A DNA stretch of 64,000 nt from Lagopus muta (taxonomy: Eukaryota > Chordata > Aves > Galliformes > Phasianidae), in assembly GCF_023343835.1 (NCBI RefSeq), contig NC_064447.1, positions 12,181,501 through 12,245,500 on the forward strand, written 5' to 3'. Made by a program: the position numbers and the translations under genes. The notes under the pieces are model-generated. The model made no database searches. It was not told the DNA's origin and was given only the letters and a program-made list of their open reading frames with translations. Every line of letters begins with the position of its first letter. The first letter of the stretch is position 1. Shown in pieces: positions 39,696 to 51,500 of this stretch.

Positions 39696-42600
39696 ATGGA
39701 AGACTTGGAAGGTAATACCACTGTCTTCTCCACCTTGAGATCCTTCAACAACTTCATTTCACAGCGTATGGAGGGGGTGTCCGGGCAGCCTGTGCCGGCA
39801 TCATCTCAGAGCTCCTTGCAGCTTCAGTACCAGCAGAGGGTGCAGGTGAGGTGTCCTCAGCGTGCTGGTGCCTGCAGCTTCTCTTCTGTATGGCTGTAGC
39901 CTCCTTTGCATCTAAGCATTGCATTTCTAAGCATCGGGGTTATTTCATTAAGATATGACCATTCTTTATAAAACTGCTACTCATGCATGCTCAGTAACAG
40001 AGATTTGTTTTCTGAGAATGTTCTAGAATCTTTATACTTGTAGTTCCAGTAGGTCGCTTATTTACCTTAAATTTTCCTTGTGTGGAGACATGGAAGAGAC
40101 TTGCTGTGGCTTCAGTGTGCCAGTCAGCTGGGACTTCTTGTCTGCCTCTCTCTGTCATCTTGACTTTTCCTGCAAGCTGCATTTTGCTCTTATAGCATGT
40201 GATAAGTTGACATCTTGCATCGTAAGCTCCATTATGCTGCAATAAAGTTTCTGTATGTTGATATGATTTTTAAGTAGGGCTCTAGATAATAGTATGATAT
40301 CATTGCCTTTTAGTATAAAACTGCTTTACATTTGAAATATTAAAAGTACTGAAAAAATGTGTGGATTTTTTGTCAGTGGTGCATCTCTGGTTGCACCACC
40401 TCCACCAGTGATATAGAATGTACAGTGCTTAGAAGAGAGGTATTGTAATATACCTCTCTTGGTAATATACCTCTCCAATTTAATTGGAATGGCAGCAGTG
40501 CCAACCATGTGTGTGTTGTAAAGTAATTTAATCTGAAGTGTCATATTGTAGCGGGTCATAGAAAAAAGAAAACACGTTATTTTGCTCCACACTTACACTT
40601 AATGGGTGCCTGATCTCTGCTTATTGGTAGCTGCTGTTAGTCTTATAATGCTTGGGGGTTTTTTTGTAATTCGTAACTTTGTAATTCACTTTTCTTAGAT
40701 AGAGGAATACATTTTGTCAGATAAAGTACCTCTAGAGATGGAATGAGGAATCCTGCACGAAACTCTAAACTGAAATTCAGAACTTAAATTCGCGTCCTTC
40801 CAGCTAATGCTGTTTTGATTCAGGTTCCTGGGCGTGTGGTTGAGCTCTTGGCCTTGGCTTCCTGATCTGCAGCTGGTGTGAGAGGACAAGCACCACAAAT
40901 GTGGTGACAATTGGCTTTTAGTTTGTGAAATGCTATGCAACTATCAGCTGGATAGTACAGAGCAGGGGGTAGCAGTATTATTGCAGCACTGTTAATGATG
41001 CGTGCTGTCTCTTTTCACGTATGAACTGGCCAGTTGGAAGAACAAGCTGGGCAGATCCATTCCAAATCGCAGCTCCTGCAGGTGGAACGGGAGAAGATGC
41101 AGATGGAGCTTAGCCACAAACGAGCTCGCATTGAGCTGGAGAAGGCAGCTAACACTAATGCCAGAAACTATGAGGTAAGAAGAACAACCATAGATGGTCT
41201 GTTATCGTGGGTCTGAGTTAGAACATGTGTGGTGTTCTGTGTTGGTGTTTTAGTTTGGGTCACGGAAAGGCTTCCGGCTGTTCTCGCGTGCTGCGCTTTG
41301 GTTTGCAGTGCTGTGTCTCAGGGTGTGCATACCAGACTCTTTTTGGATGAAACTAAACTAAAAGATGCAGTCCAGGAGCAAGTGCTCTGCGGCTGCTAAT
41401 GAGCACTCAGTCTGCAGAGCAAGACTTGAGCTCATGTGTAGGGAAGGCTTCTGAGGAGCATATGGTGTGCATGCCTTGTGCTACTTGCTAACGTGCACAA
41501 ATCCTGTGTGAATGTCAGAGCGTTGTTTGCTCAGTGAGCAGTGATCTGATCACTGGGGTTTGTTAGCATCGTGTTGGAATTGTCATGGGTAGCAGTAACA
41601 AAAAGGGATTTGTGCTTTGTTTCTCCTGGAAATATTTAAGTGTTTTTTTCTCCCCAATGTATTTAAACTTCTGCTGGCACAATTGCAAGTATTTCATTTT
41701 TGTGACTGTAATTTAATTGGAATGGCAGCAGTGCCAACCATGCACTGTCACACAAGAGAGCTTTCATTGATAAGACTGTGAGCCTCACTCGGGGACTAAT
41801 AGCTTTTCTTGGTTTCTGACTTTATGCCCATATATGTTTGCTCAGCTTTGTCACTGCAAGTGGCAGTAGAGCTCTGGGTTCTGTATGATAATAAAGGTCT
41901 TACATGCAACTGATTATTTAAAATGACTTCTTTTAAGCATGTTTTGTTGTGTTTTAAGAGTGTTGGGTGATGGATTTAGCGTGTGGTTGTGAAATAGTGG
42001 GTCAGTGACTCAAGTCTTCGCTCCTGTTGAAGTCAGGTGATACAGGATTAAGCCATGAAGAGTTCAAACTGGAATCTAGCTGAGTCAGTCACAGAAACCC
42101 TTGAAATACTAGTGCAGAAAAGGGAGCAGCACTAATCCAGCACTGTGGTAATCACCCTGCTCAGATTCTGTGTTTTTTTGAGTCATGTGAATGAAGGTTT
42201 TAGGAAGCTGCTTTGCATAATCCTTACTTACTATGTAAATCCATGTCTCGATTTGCTTTGATTAGCAAAGCAATTTACTACAGATTTTTCAAATAAGCAT
42301 TAATCAATTTGTGGTAGGAAAAAACTGAGAAGGTGTATGAGAGATTGTCAGAGTGCAAAAAGGTTTGTTGTGTTCATTGATGATACTGTGCGTTTAATTT
42401 CGCTTGCTTCTCCATTAAATAACCTCATACAACTGCCAGAAGTTGCAGAGGAAAGTTTGTCTTACTGACCCAACTACCGAGCTCTGAGGTTCTGAAAGTC
42501 CACTTGCTATGTGTGGCTGAATTGCAAACCAGAGCATGGAATGTTTCCATCTTTGATCTGCTGTGGAGTTTGCTGTGGAGTCTGTGAGGCCGTGTCTGCA

Positions 42601-45600
42601 TTCCAGGATTCATGCCTCTAACAGAGGGAGCAAGGGTCTGTTTCCTAGCTTTGTTACTGCCAGGAGTTCCTTGGCATTGAGCTGCTGGTCCTGTCCTTGC
42701 TAATGGAAGGGTTGAAGGCTATTGGTGTAGGTAACATGGCTTCGTGGTGATGCTGTGGTGACCACAGCAATGAGGAGCAGAGGTGAGGGAGGCAAAAAGA
42801 GCTTCACCTTTGTGCTGGTTTTCTACGTCTTTTCATGTTGTTTTTTCTTCTTTGCAAGCGAGAGGCTGACCGTAACCAGGAGCTGCTCACACGCATAAAG
42901 CAGTACCAGGAAAGGGAAACAGAAGCTGAAAATAAACTGAAGGAGCAAATGGAGATGAACAAATCCTATAAGAAGAGTATGGAGACAATGAGTAAGAAAC
43001 TGCAAGAGAAGGAGAGCAAATTAGCTGAAGCTAATGAAGTAAGAACAGAATAACTTTCTTATCCGTTTATAGATTCAGGTGACTTTGCAGTTCTTGTGAA
43101 TGGAAAATGGCCGTTTTGATTTACAGAAAAAAGAAATATGTTGCTAGATGTCAGATCAACTTTGAATAAAGAATGCAGGAGGTGAGGGAGGAGATATTAA
43201 GATGGAAATTGTTCAGGGGCACTGGGGGAGTTGTAGTGTGGATGAGACTGAAGTTACCTACAGTTCATTCTTTGGAATCATTAGTTGGATGTGACTTCTG
43301 TGTACTACAATCCATAATCTCCATTTTATTCTTTATTCCCACTAATGCAGACGATCACTATATTAAAAGGGAAAATATCTGAGCTACAATGGAATATAAT
43401 GAATCAGGAGATGCAGATGACAAGCCAAGACTCGCAGAAGCAAGAGCTGATGGAACAGCTGGATGTTCAACATAAGTAAGCAGAAGATGAATAACTATGA
43501 GGAGAAAAAAGCAAACAAAACTTGAGTCTTATGCAGCTGTTGTCACTCAAAAACCTTTCAACGCTGTTTGATTTCCACTCTTCAAAGGGATTCTTTGAAC
43601 TGGATGTGCAGGTTATAAGTGTTGTTTGAAAGTAGCTCTTAGGAGAATTTTATTTGTACCTTGAGGAAAAAAATACTCAAGTTTAAAATCTCTCTCACTG
43701 ATGTTTCATGTTCATACTGGAGAGTTAACAGAAGGCAGGTGGGTGGGAAAGGCTGATCTGAATTTTATAGACTGAACAGAAGAAAAATATCAAGCCGTAA
43801 ATCATAGGTGAGGGGTACTTGACAGATGAGTGTGTTTTTCTTTTGCTTTCCTTGGTTTTCCTTATTTACTGTGTATAAATATTTATTGATTTCAGAATAA
43901 AAGAGGCTTGACTTTTTGGAATATTTCTCGAGGTGCATCTTTTCAGTGAAGAAATTGTTTTTTTTTCTCTCTGAATTACAGGAAGATTGAGTGTGAGGTG
44001 ATCTTATATAACAGTACCAAACACTTTGTTAACAGTATTTGGAAATGTTTGTGTCACATGTGTCTTCTTCTGGTACATGTTTCCTGGGTGCTAAATCTCT
44101 TGTTTGTGTCTAATAGGAAATGGCAAGAGGCTACTCAGCAAATCCAGACATTGCAAGCAAGCCAGTCCCTACTGGCAGAATATGAACAGAAGATTAAGGT
44201 AAGACACTGGGTTTGTATGAACCTTGTGTTGATTTTCTTTAAAAATTTCTTCAGTGTCAGAGCAGAAGTATTCTGGATGAATGCTCTGTTTGATCTTGAG
44301 CCCAGTGCATTAGTATTCTAGAGCAACCTGGTGTGTTGTTTTTTTATTTTCTTTTTTTTTTTTCCCCCTGCTCAAATGCTGGAGAATGAACCTAGCAGCT
44401 GTAGTTTCTGCTTCCCAGAAAATCCTTTCTCTGGAGTTGAGGTTAGCTCTTTTCATAAACTACAACTGCTTGCAAAGCTTTCAAAATCACAATAAAATGT
44501 AAGCGTAGATTTTTTTATGTCCTTTCAAATTACCTTGTATGTTGGTGTGTCTTTTCCACTTGCTTTTGATCTTCCTGGAGGAGGTAGGGTTGCTTTGCTC
44601 TGAGCGGATGCTGGTTATGACTTCATAGCATCATGCAATCACAGAATGCCCTGGGTTGCAAAGGAGCACAATGCTCATCCAGTTCCAACCCCCTGCTGTG
44701 TGCAGGTCGCCAACCAGCAGCCCAGGCTGCCCAGAGCCACATCCAGCCTGGCCTTGAATGCCTGCAGGGATGGGGCATCCACAGCCTCCTTGGGCAACCT
44801 GTTCCAGTGCCTCACCACCGTCTGTGTGGCAAAACTTCCTCCTAAGGACCTGCTTTGCTTGTAGCTGCTGTAAAGTTGTGCTGAAAGATAGTCTCAGTGC
44901 TCATTCTGTGATTGCAAGGAGAGGCTTCCAACTGTAGGCAAATCCGTTAAAAAGAAAGGTGGAAAAACAAGGTATCAAACCACGTTACAGCTCTAAATAA
45001 ATGTCCCCTACCTCCATAAAAATGTTTGCCATAATGCTGAGATGGGCTCATATCTCTTTTGATTCCTAATTCCTCAGGACTATCCAAATGTCCATCTTTA
45101 CACTTAGTTAATGGAGGGCTAGAGGACAAGAAAACCTGAATTTTGGCTTAGTATGAAGTTGCTTTATTGACTGAGATTACTTTTTTCTTAGGAACTTAGG
45201 GTAAACAGAAGGGTGTAGAGAAGAAGCTAGCCCATGTGTTAGAAATGTAACAAATGTCCTTGTTTTGAGCAGTGGATTTGACCGTGTGATCTACTGAGGC
45301 ACGTTCTGAGTTTGGTTCCAGTGTTCATAAGTACAGAGGAAATGTAGTTTTTAAGAGTTCCAAGTAAATCATGGCCGTCCTTCTGTCATCTCTTGTCTTC
45401 CAGGACCTGGAGCAGAAGTTCTCCCAGCAGGAACACGATGCTGTTATTGTCAAGAACATGAAGACAGAACTGGCCCGTTTCCCAAAAATGGAGCGGGAGC
45501 TGCGACAGCTGAGGGAGGAAAATGCATACTACAGGTGAAAGAAGGCCTCGGTTGTTGGGGGTTACCTTCTGTTCTTCTACAGCTCTTACAACTCCACTAT

Positions 45601-47864
45601 GTACACTTCCAAACCCTTCTGTCAGAATTACCAGGTTTACAGTGTGGCAGGTGATACTTTCATATGGGAAACGTTAGAAGAAAGTTGAAATATCTCATGT
45701 AAATCCTGAACATGGGTTGATGGTTACCGTGGACAGGGTTTGACAAGGCCTGCTAATCTTCCCTAACACTCTGAAAGCCTCACACAATATGTAGTGATAA
45801 CTTTGAATAGCAGAATCTATTTATTAAAACCATACTTGGTGCTTAAAGATGGTGATGAACTCTGTACAGGTTTGGGAAAGAAAGAACTGTAAAGAAAGCT
45901 GTACATTAAGTAACTAAAATTTAAATAACATTAAATATTACTACATAGTTATTGTTGCTCCTACTCTGATAATCATTTTAAATTGTTTCTCTTGGAATGT
46001 TTTCTCACTCTATTTTGTGCACCTGAAGAACCACGCTATCAACAGAAGTGGTTCTTTTCTTTTTTGAAAGAGTTTATCTCACCCTTGCACAGCTCTGTTG
46101 AAGTGCAAGCAAGCAGTCTCAATGCTGGCTCAGTCATCATAGACTACAAAAAACCTGCACTGTCTACCACTTGCTGTGTTCCAACCCTGCATTCAGCCAG
46201 GCTGAAGATCAGAGTTGGGAGCCTTGCAAGCCTTCATGCTGTTTTGCCAATCGGCAAAGCTGATACAAAACTTCAGGTTGTTTGGACATAATTAGGATGG
46301 TGCTTGTAGTGGGAAAACTTCAATTTTTTTTTTTGGTAGCAGCAGCTTTGCAGTGGAGATGATAGAAGGGAGTCAGTTGAATGTCGTAATGTATGCTGTC
46401 ATATTACTCCCTTGTAATTGCATGTATATGTGGAAGTTTGTGAGAACATACTGACTTGTGTGACTTTTCATTTGCTGCCTGTCTTCTCACCACAGGGAAA
46501 TGAAAGAAAACAATGGTTTGCTTAAAGAAGAAGTAGAAGGTCTCCAAAGAAAATTGGAACGCTATGAGAAAGTCCAAGCACAGTTAGTGACTGCTGAATT
46601 GGAAAATGAGGTGAGGAGCAGAATGGGGTTTCCTTTGTTGCCCAGCCTGTGCTCTAGGCTCTCCCTGCATTGTCTTACGTGAGGCACGTTCGAAGCAGTG
46701 AATGTGAACATGGCTTTCACCAACTTAAATGTCAACGTGTGAGAGTGAAGAATAAAAAGCAGCTGAGTCTGTTACAATCTTAGTGTTCTTTTTGGCTTTG
46801 CTATTGCATCTTTATTTTGGGGGGTGGGGGAGCATTAAGCCTGTGGTGTTACTGGGCACGTGTATGGTTAGAACCTCAGTACCCCCTTGGATTGCTTCCC
46901 ATGCACTACCAAGGCCAGAATGTGGTTTCAGTTGAGTAAAGCTGTCTTGTTTTCATCCCACCCTGTGTCAAGCCAAGAGATCAAACTAAATGTATAGACT
47001 TACTAAATTGCAGAACTACATTGGTGTCTGGTCAAATTTGGCTCACATGATCTTGTACTGATTGAAAATACAGAAGCTGTAGAAGAAATTGGTGGAGAAT
47101 TGTGTGCTTCAGCTACTGCAGTGTGAGTGTTGGGAATATAATTTGTTTTCTTCCTCTACAAAGAGTCTCATCTACTAAGGTCTTGTACAGTGGTAGTTGC
47201 TCACAGGTGTGGTGTAGCAGAAATGCTAAGTCATGGCTTGAAGAGTGATTGAGCACCTGGTGGGAAGGCAGGGCCAAACCAGGGGAGCTCAGGTGTATGC
47301 AATGCAGCTGAGTGACCAGAAGGTGTGGAACCAGGATCCACCCCTTCCCAGTCCTCATTTAAGGGTTGGCAGGGGAGGCAAGGGGAATCTCTCAGGAGAT
47401 CCCTGCTTACCTGAGGCCTTTGAAGGTAAGAAGCTTTTTTTTCTGTTCTTTCTGTGCCCCCTTTGCTGTTATGGCTGTGTGAATCCTTGCTTGCTGCAGC
47501 CCAGGGCTCTGCCATTCTGTTATCTTCGCTGTGCCTTCCATCACGTTATAGCATTACAGCTGGAAAATAAAGTGCTGAAGTAAGATGTGGGTTCCACCCA
47601 GAATAACAGGGCTGTGGTGTCTGGGAAAATGATTGTAGCATCTGCAGTATGACAGCCCAGAGGTGCTAGATAAGATAGTGAAATCCATAGACAAAAAAGA
47701 GAATACACTGAGTTTGACTGGAGAATTATCAGAAAACTGTGGGGAAACAAGCTGTTGAAATGTTCTGCTGCGTCTCTAACTTTCCTTTGCTTTATGTTTC
47801 AGAAACTTCTGGGAAAACTAAAAAGCTGGGAGAAACTGGACCAGAGCACTGGCTTGAATATCAG
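39696..47864 (+). CDS. MAD1L1: Mitotic arrest deficient 1-like protein 1, N-terminal half (eight coding exons; continues beyond the right edge)
   Basis: MAD1 recruits MAD2 to unattached kinetochores in the spindle assembly checkpoint and sits at nuclear pores in interphase. Coding exons are 39696-39845, 41034-41174, 42859-43038, 43351-43475, 44117-44198, 45404-45534, 46496-46610 and 47803-47864. They total 986 nt in continuous phase, about 328 residues of the roughly 718 expected. The protein opens [20 protein letters not shown] and then is nearly all heptad-rich, Lys/Glu/Gln-rich coiled coil ([60 protein letters not shown]). The MAD2-interacting motif and the C-terminal RWD domain lie in later exons outside the window. 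The start codon has G at -3 and +4 and is the only Met fitting the human N-terminus. The acceptor before it is TTTCCAG at 39691. Confidence 0.95.
40433..40460. repeat. Perfect 11-bp inverted repeat with 6-nt loop, plus a direct copy of one arm
   Basis: AAGAGAGGTAT (40433-40443) is the exact reverse complement of ATACCTCTCTT (40450-40460). The right side, as the 14-mer GTAATATACCTCTC, is repeated at 40462-40475, directly before the 33-bp repeat at 40477. It lies in the MAD1L1 intron between the first two coding exons. Confidence 0.9.
40477..40509. repeat. 33-bp perfect direct repeat, copy 1
   Basis: This 33-bp segment, which begins AATTTAATTGGAATGG and ends GTGCCAACCATG, is identical to 41710-41742. 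The two flanks are unrelated. It contains the near-palindrome TGGCAGCAGTGCCA. Confidence 0.95.
41710..41742. repeat. 33-bp perfect direct repeat, copy 2
   Basis: This is identical over 33 bp to 40477-40509 and in the same orientation, in the next MAD1L1 intron, between coding exons 2 and 3. The intervening 1.2 kb includes coding exon 2. Confidence 0.95.
44623..44848 (-). mobile_element. CR1 LINE 3'-end fragment
   Basis: Read on the plus strand, this shows the reversed CR1 3' end: CATGCAATCACAGAATG, CATCCAGTTCCAACCCCCTG, then GCCTTGAATGCCTGCAGGGA, GGGGCATCCACAGCCTCC, GGGCAACCTGTTCCAGTGCC and TCACCACC. The element is therefore on the minus strand, 5' truncated, in the MAD1L1 intron between coding exons 5 and 6. 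Confidence 0.92.
47208..47583. mobile_element. Interspersed repeat, unclassified LTR-like family, copy 1
   Basis: This stretch in the intron before MAD1L1 coding exon 8 shares long matches with 55751-56100, including GAGCACCTGGTGGGAAGGCA, GGAGATCCCTGC and ACCTGAGGCCTTTGAAGGT, and the alignable part starts with TGTGG. The length of about 350 bp and lack of coding sequence would suit an old solo LTR. I see no certain target duplication, so class and family are open. Confidence 0.55.
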
Positions 47865-48325
47865 GTATGAGCTCAATGCATTGGAGGTAAAACTTTTCAA
47901 ACGCTTTCCTTCCTTTGTTATTTGGGTTCCTCAAGTGTGGTGTGATGCTTTCTTACTATCTTTTTATGTAGAAGCTGTTCTGATACTTATTATTATGTAT
48001 AAAAAGAGACATAAGATACATCCTGCTATAAAGTATCTTTGGGGACAGAGTTGTTTTTCATTAAGTTAGCTTGACCAGCCTGGATTTAATTGAGTTCTTT
48101 GAACTTCTTGCATATTGCTTCACTGGGGTTTAGGTGGATGTTCTCCTAACTTAACAGGAGAAATGGAATAAACTCAGTTTTTTTTAAATTGAAAACAAAC
48201 AGCTGCCAACTGGTGTTCTGTAAGACAGCCAATCTCTTCATGTACTCCTCTATTTCTGATGTCTGGAGCCTCAAACCTGTTTTTTTAAGGTCTTTGCTAT
48301 GTATGTATGGGTACTGCTGAATTAT

Positions 48326-48545
48326 GGCCTGAACCTCTGAGCACCTGGAGAAAAGACCTGGTCAGCCACAGGAGCACAAGTGCAAGCAATTCAGCTGTGT
48401 GACTGGGAGGGATGCAGCCTGGCTGCACCTCTCTTAGACCTCATTTGAGGGCTGACTGGCACTGGGGAAGGATCTCTGGTTGGAGATCCCTCTTCTGTGG
48501 AGTTTTTTCTGTGAGCCCAGGTCTTTGGAGACAGGTGAGCATTCC
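48326..48545. mobile_element. Interspersed repeat, unclassified LTR-like family, diverged copy 2
   Basis: This is a weaker relative of the repeats at 47208 and 55751. Shared blocks in the same order include GAGCACCTGG, CAGCTGTGTGAC, GGATGCAGCC, CCTCATTTGAGGGCTG and TTGGAGATCCCT. It seems older than the other two copies or of a sister subfamily. Confidence 0.45.
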
Positions 48546-51500
48546 TCCTTTTCTAACATCCTCTCATTGTGCTGGTCCTTCTGCCAGCACAGCATAATAA
48601 CTCCATAGTACAATGAAAGACTGGAAGTGGTGAATCTCAGGATCTTTTTCTTCTGCTGCAGAAGTTTCTCTGAATAGGTATGATGTATTTGTGTGGTTCA
48701 GCTCTGCTTTATCTTCCCTGAATGTCTGCATTATTATGCTAGAAGTACTGATGCTTCTTGCTTAAGAGCTGTTTTGATATAATTATTGCACAGATCACAT
48801 TTAATATTGGTTCAAGCTTTGAGCTGCAACATGAACTGCAAAACTTAATTATACCAATTGTTTCTTTATTGCATTCATTACACGTGTCTGAGTTATGCCT
48901 GCAGCCTAATAGGGATTATTTGCAAGTAGGAGTGTTTGGGTATGCATGTATGATTTGGGCACGTTACTGCTTCGTGTGACAGACACTTGAGTTCAGCTGA
49001 GGAAAGCCCCTGTAGTTCTTGCAGTGTTTTCTGTTTAATGATGATAACGACCCCTTTTCTAGGTGTATGAAGGTAGGTAATGTGCTTAAGATTCTCCTCT
49101 TCATTCTGATGAAGATGTGTGTGTTCAGATGGAATTAGAATTGGGTTACATCTCCAATGGCACAGAATGGACAGGACAAGCATGGACCCTTTTCAAAGAA
49201 CTCGTTCCACCAGACAGTAGAGTAAAAGCTTTTTACTTAGCTCAAGCTGTTAAAGGTTTAATGAGGTAATTTCACAGTGGGAGAGAATTGGAACCAAGTG
49301 ATTCTGCCTGTTGAAGTCTAGTAACTCCTTCATTTAAAATCAGGATATTTGCTGTTAAGCGTTGGGTTTTTGATTGGGCCACATTGTTTAGCACTATTGG
49401 TGGTATCTTCTCATACAGAAAAGGGAATTGCTCTTGAGAAGAATCATCTTTTGCATACAATTGTAGCAAGTAGAACTGGGTGATTATCTCCTCCCACCAC
49501 TGTTTTTTTCTTTCCTTCCTTTTGCTCTGACATGTTTCACCGTGAACTCTGTTCATTTTCAGCCAGTGTGGTGATGATGAGAGATCACTGTCCTGGTCAG
49601 ATTCCTCCATTATGCTGCTGGGGAGAGCTTGAGGAGAAGTTAATTGGCTATCTCGTAGAAGAAGAAAACAGGAGCAAGTTGGATGGTTGTCTGAAATAGC
49701 CAGTGTGGTGTGTTTGCTAGTAACTGCATGATCAAAGGGAAGGAGTGCATTAGGACTTTTCATGCTTTCTTACCACTTTCTTTAGTACAGAAAATGTAAT
49801 GGAGTTGCAAAAGCTTGTGGCATTTTAGGAGAGGATGGCTTTTTTGTTTCCTGCAGTACTTCCACAGGACTTATTCTGTGTCTGCTCCCAATGGTTCTGT
49901 TCACTGATTGCTGAGTCCCAGCAGGCTTTCTGTCAGATTGGCTTATGATCAGATCTGTGAGTCTAATTTTAAGGCAAAGCACTTGGAAAGAAGATGCAGC
50001 TTTTAGGAGTGGAGTGGTGATCCTACTGTTTTAGCTCTTTCAAAGTTGCCAAAAGGAGATGAGTGCTAAGTGTTTTATAGTGCTTCACCTTTGGTTGAAA
50101 TCATGTTCATTAGCAGTTTTCTCAAATAATTTTATGATTGCCAGTTCTGGATTCTTGTACTTACAGCGAGGGAAGGTACTCAGTTTCTAGTGCTAGAAAT
50201 CTGGGCTTTTCCCATTGCTCTCAGAAACTGTGGAAATAGTGACAGTTCATCTGTTTTAGCTTTAATGCAGGAGTGTGTTTGCATGCTGTTGTGCAGTGTT
50301 TTTCAGCCCTTTTGAATTATACCTGCCTTACCCAAACACGCCATAATTATGAAGCTGCACTGAGCCCAACCAAAAAAGTGATGTGTGCCATACTTACGTG
50401 TGGTTCATGTATACACATAATGAAATGTGATCTTTTTTGCTTCCAGTTACGTCCTCTTGATATCTTGATCTTTTTTGCTGCCTGCTTTCCAATGTTCTTT
50501 TATCTTGGATGTAACTTTGTTTTGTAGGAACACTTCTGGGTCTCTTTTGTATCAGTCTTGCTTGATATTCCTGCTGTAAGACTCGTGAAAGCAAGGCGTG
50601 TTTTGAAATTCCTGCTTTGTGAGTAGAAAGTACTGCTAATTTTTGATCTTAGTCTTTGAGGATGGCTACTGTGGGAGTCTGCTCTTAGGAAAGACTTAAC
50701 ATTGGGAAAACGTGCTGCTTGTTCTCTTTCTCCAGGCTGTGCTGACAGAGTTTGTATTTCTACAAAGTACGATGTTTGTGTAGTTGTTATTGACCATCTT
50801 CATCAGCAGAATTTCGACAGACTTGATTATTTTCTTAGAGGTCAGGGATGTTTTCTGTGTGATTTCTTGACTGCCACCTGCAATATGTATTTTAACAGGA
50901 AGGTATTACTGGAAGGCTGAGTGTTGGCAGTATGTGAGAAGGCAGGGGGTTTATTTTGATGACAGTGTACACAACCACCCACGAGGTGGCATCCTTTCAC
51001 CTGCTGCTGTGAAAACTGCTTTCTGTTTCAGGCCAGCAGGCTCAGCCTGGGCTAAAGAAACATCATCTGGGTGTGTTAAGATGCATCAGCTTGTTTAGTG
51101 GGAATCTGTCACTGTTATTAAATCTTCTGAAAACTGTTCAGTGCTGCATACGTGCAGTTACTGTCTCAATGTCCAGTGTCTTTGGGTAGTAAGATAGAAT
51201 GGTATGGAGAAGATTTGAGCATGTTTCTCTAACATACAGAGTCGAGCTTTTCTTTCAACCAACTTTAAGCTTCGTATCTACACAGCATGTTCTTCTTGTT
51301 TAATAGAAGCTCTTCACAACCTGACTCTTTTTCCCCACCCAACATTATTGTTCTTGCTTCCTCTCCCTTTTGCAGCACGTAGGAGAGACCAAATACAAAA
51401 TGAGGATTCTTGTTCCATGAACTTGTTTTAAAAACATGTTTATTCAGAGGCTGTTCTGTGCTGTTCAGAGATTCCAGTCGTGGCCTGGACCTTCCTGAAC

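Noticed and set aside
49272-49763. 163-codon minus-strand frame in the MAD1L1 intron
   Set aside because: It has no recognisable family, no matching splice or promoter signals and low-complexity Lys/Glu patches. Chance is the simplest reading.
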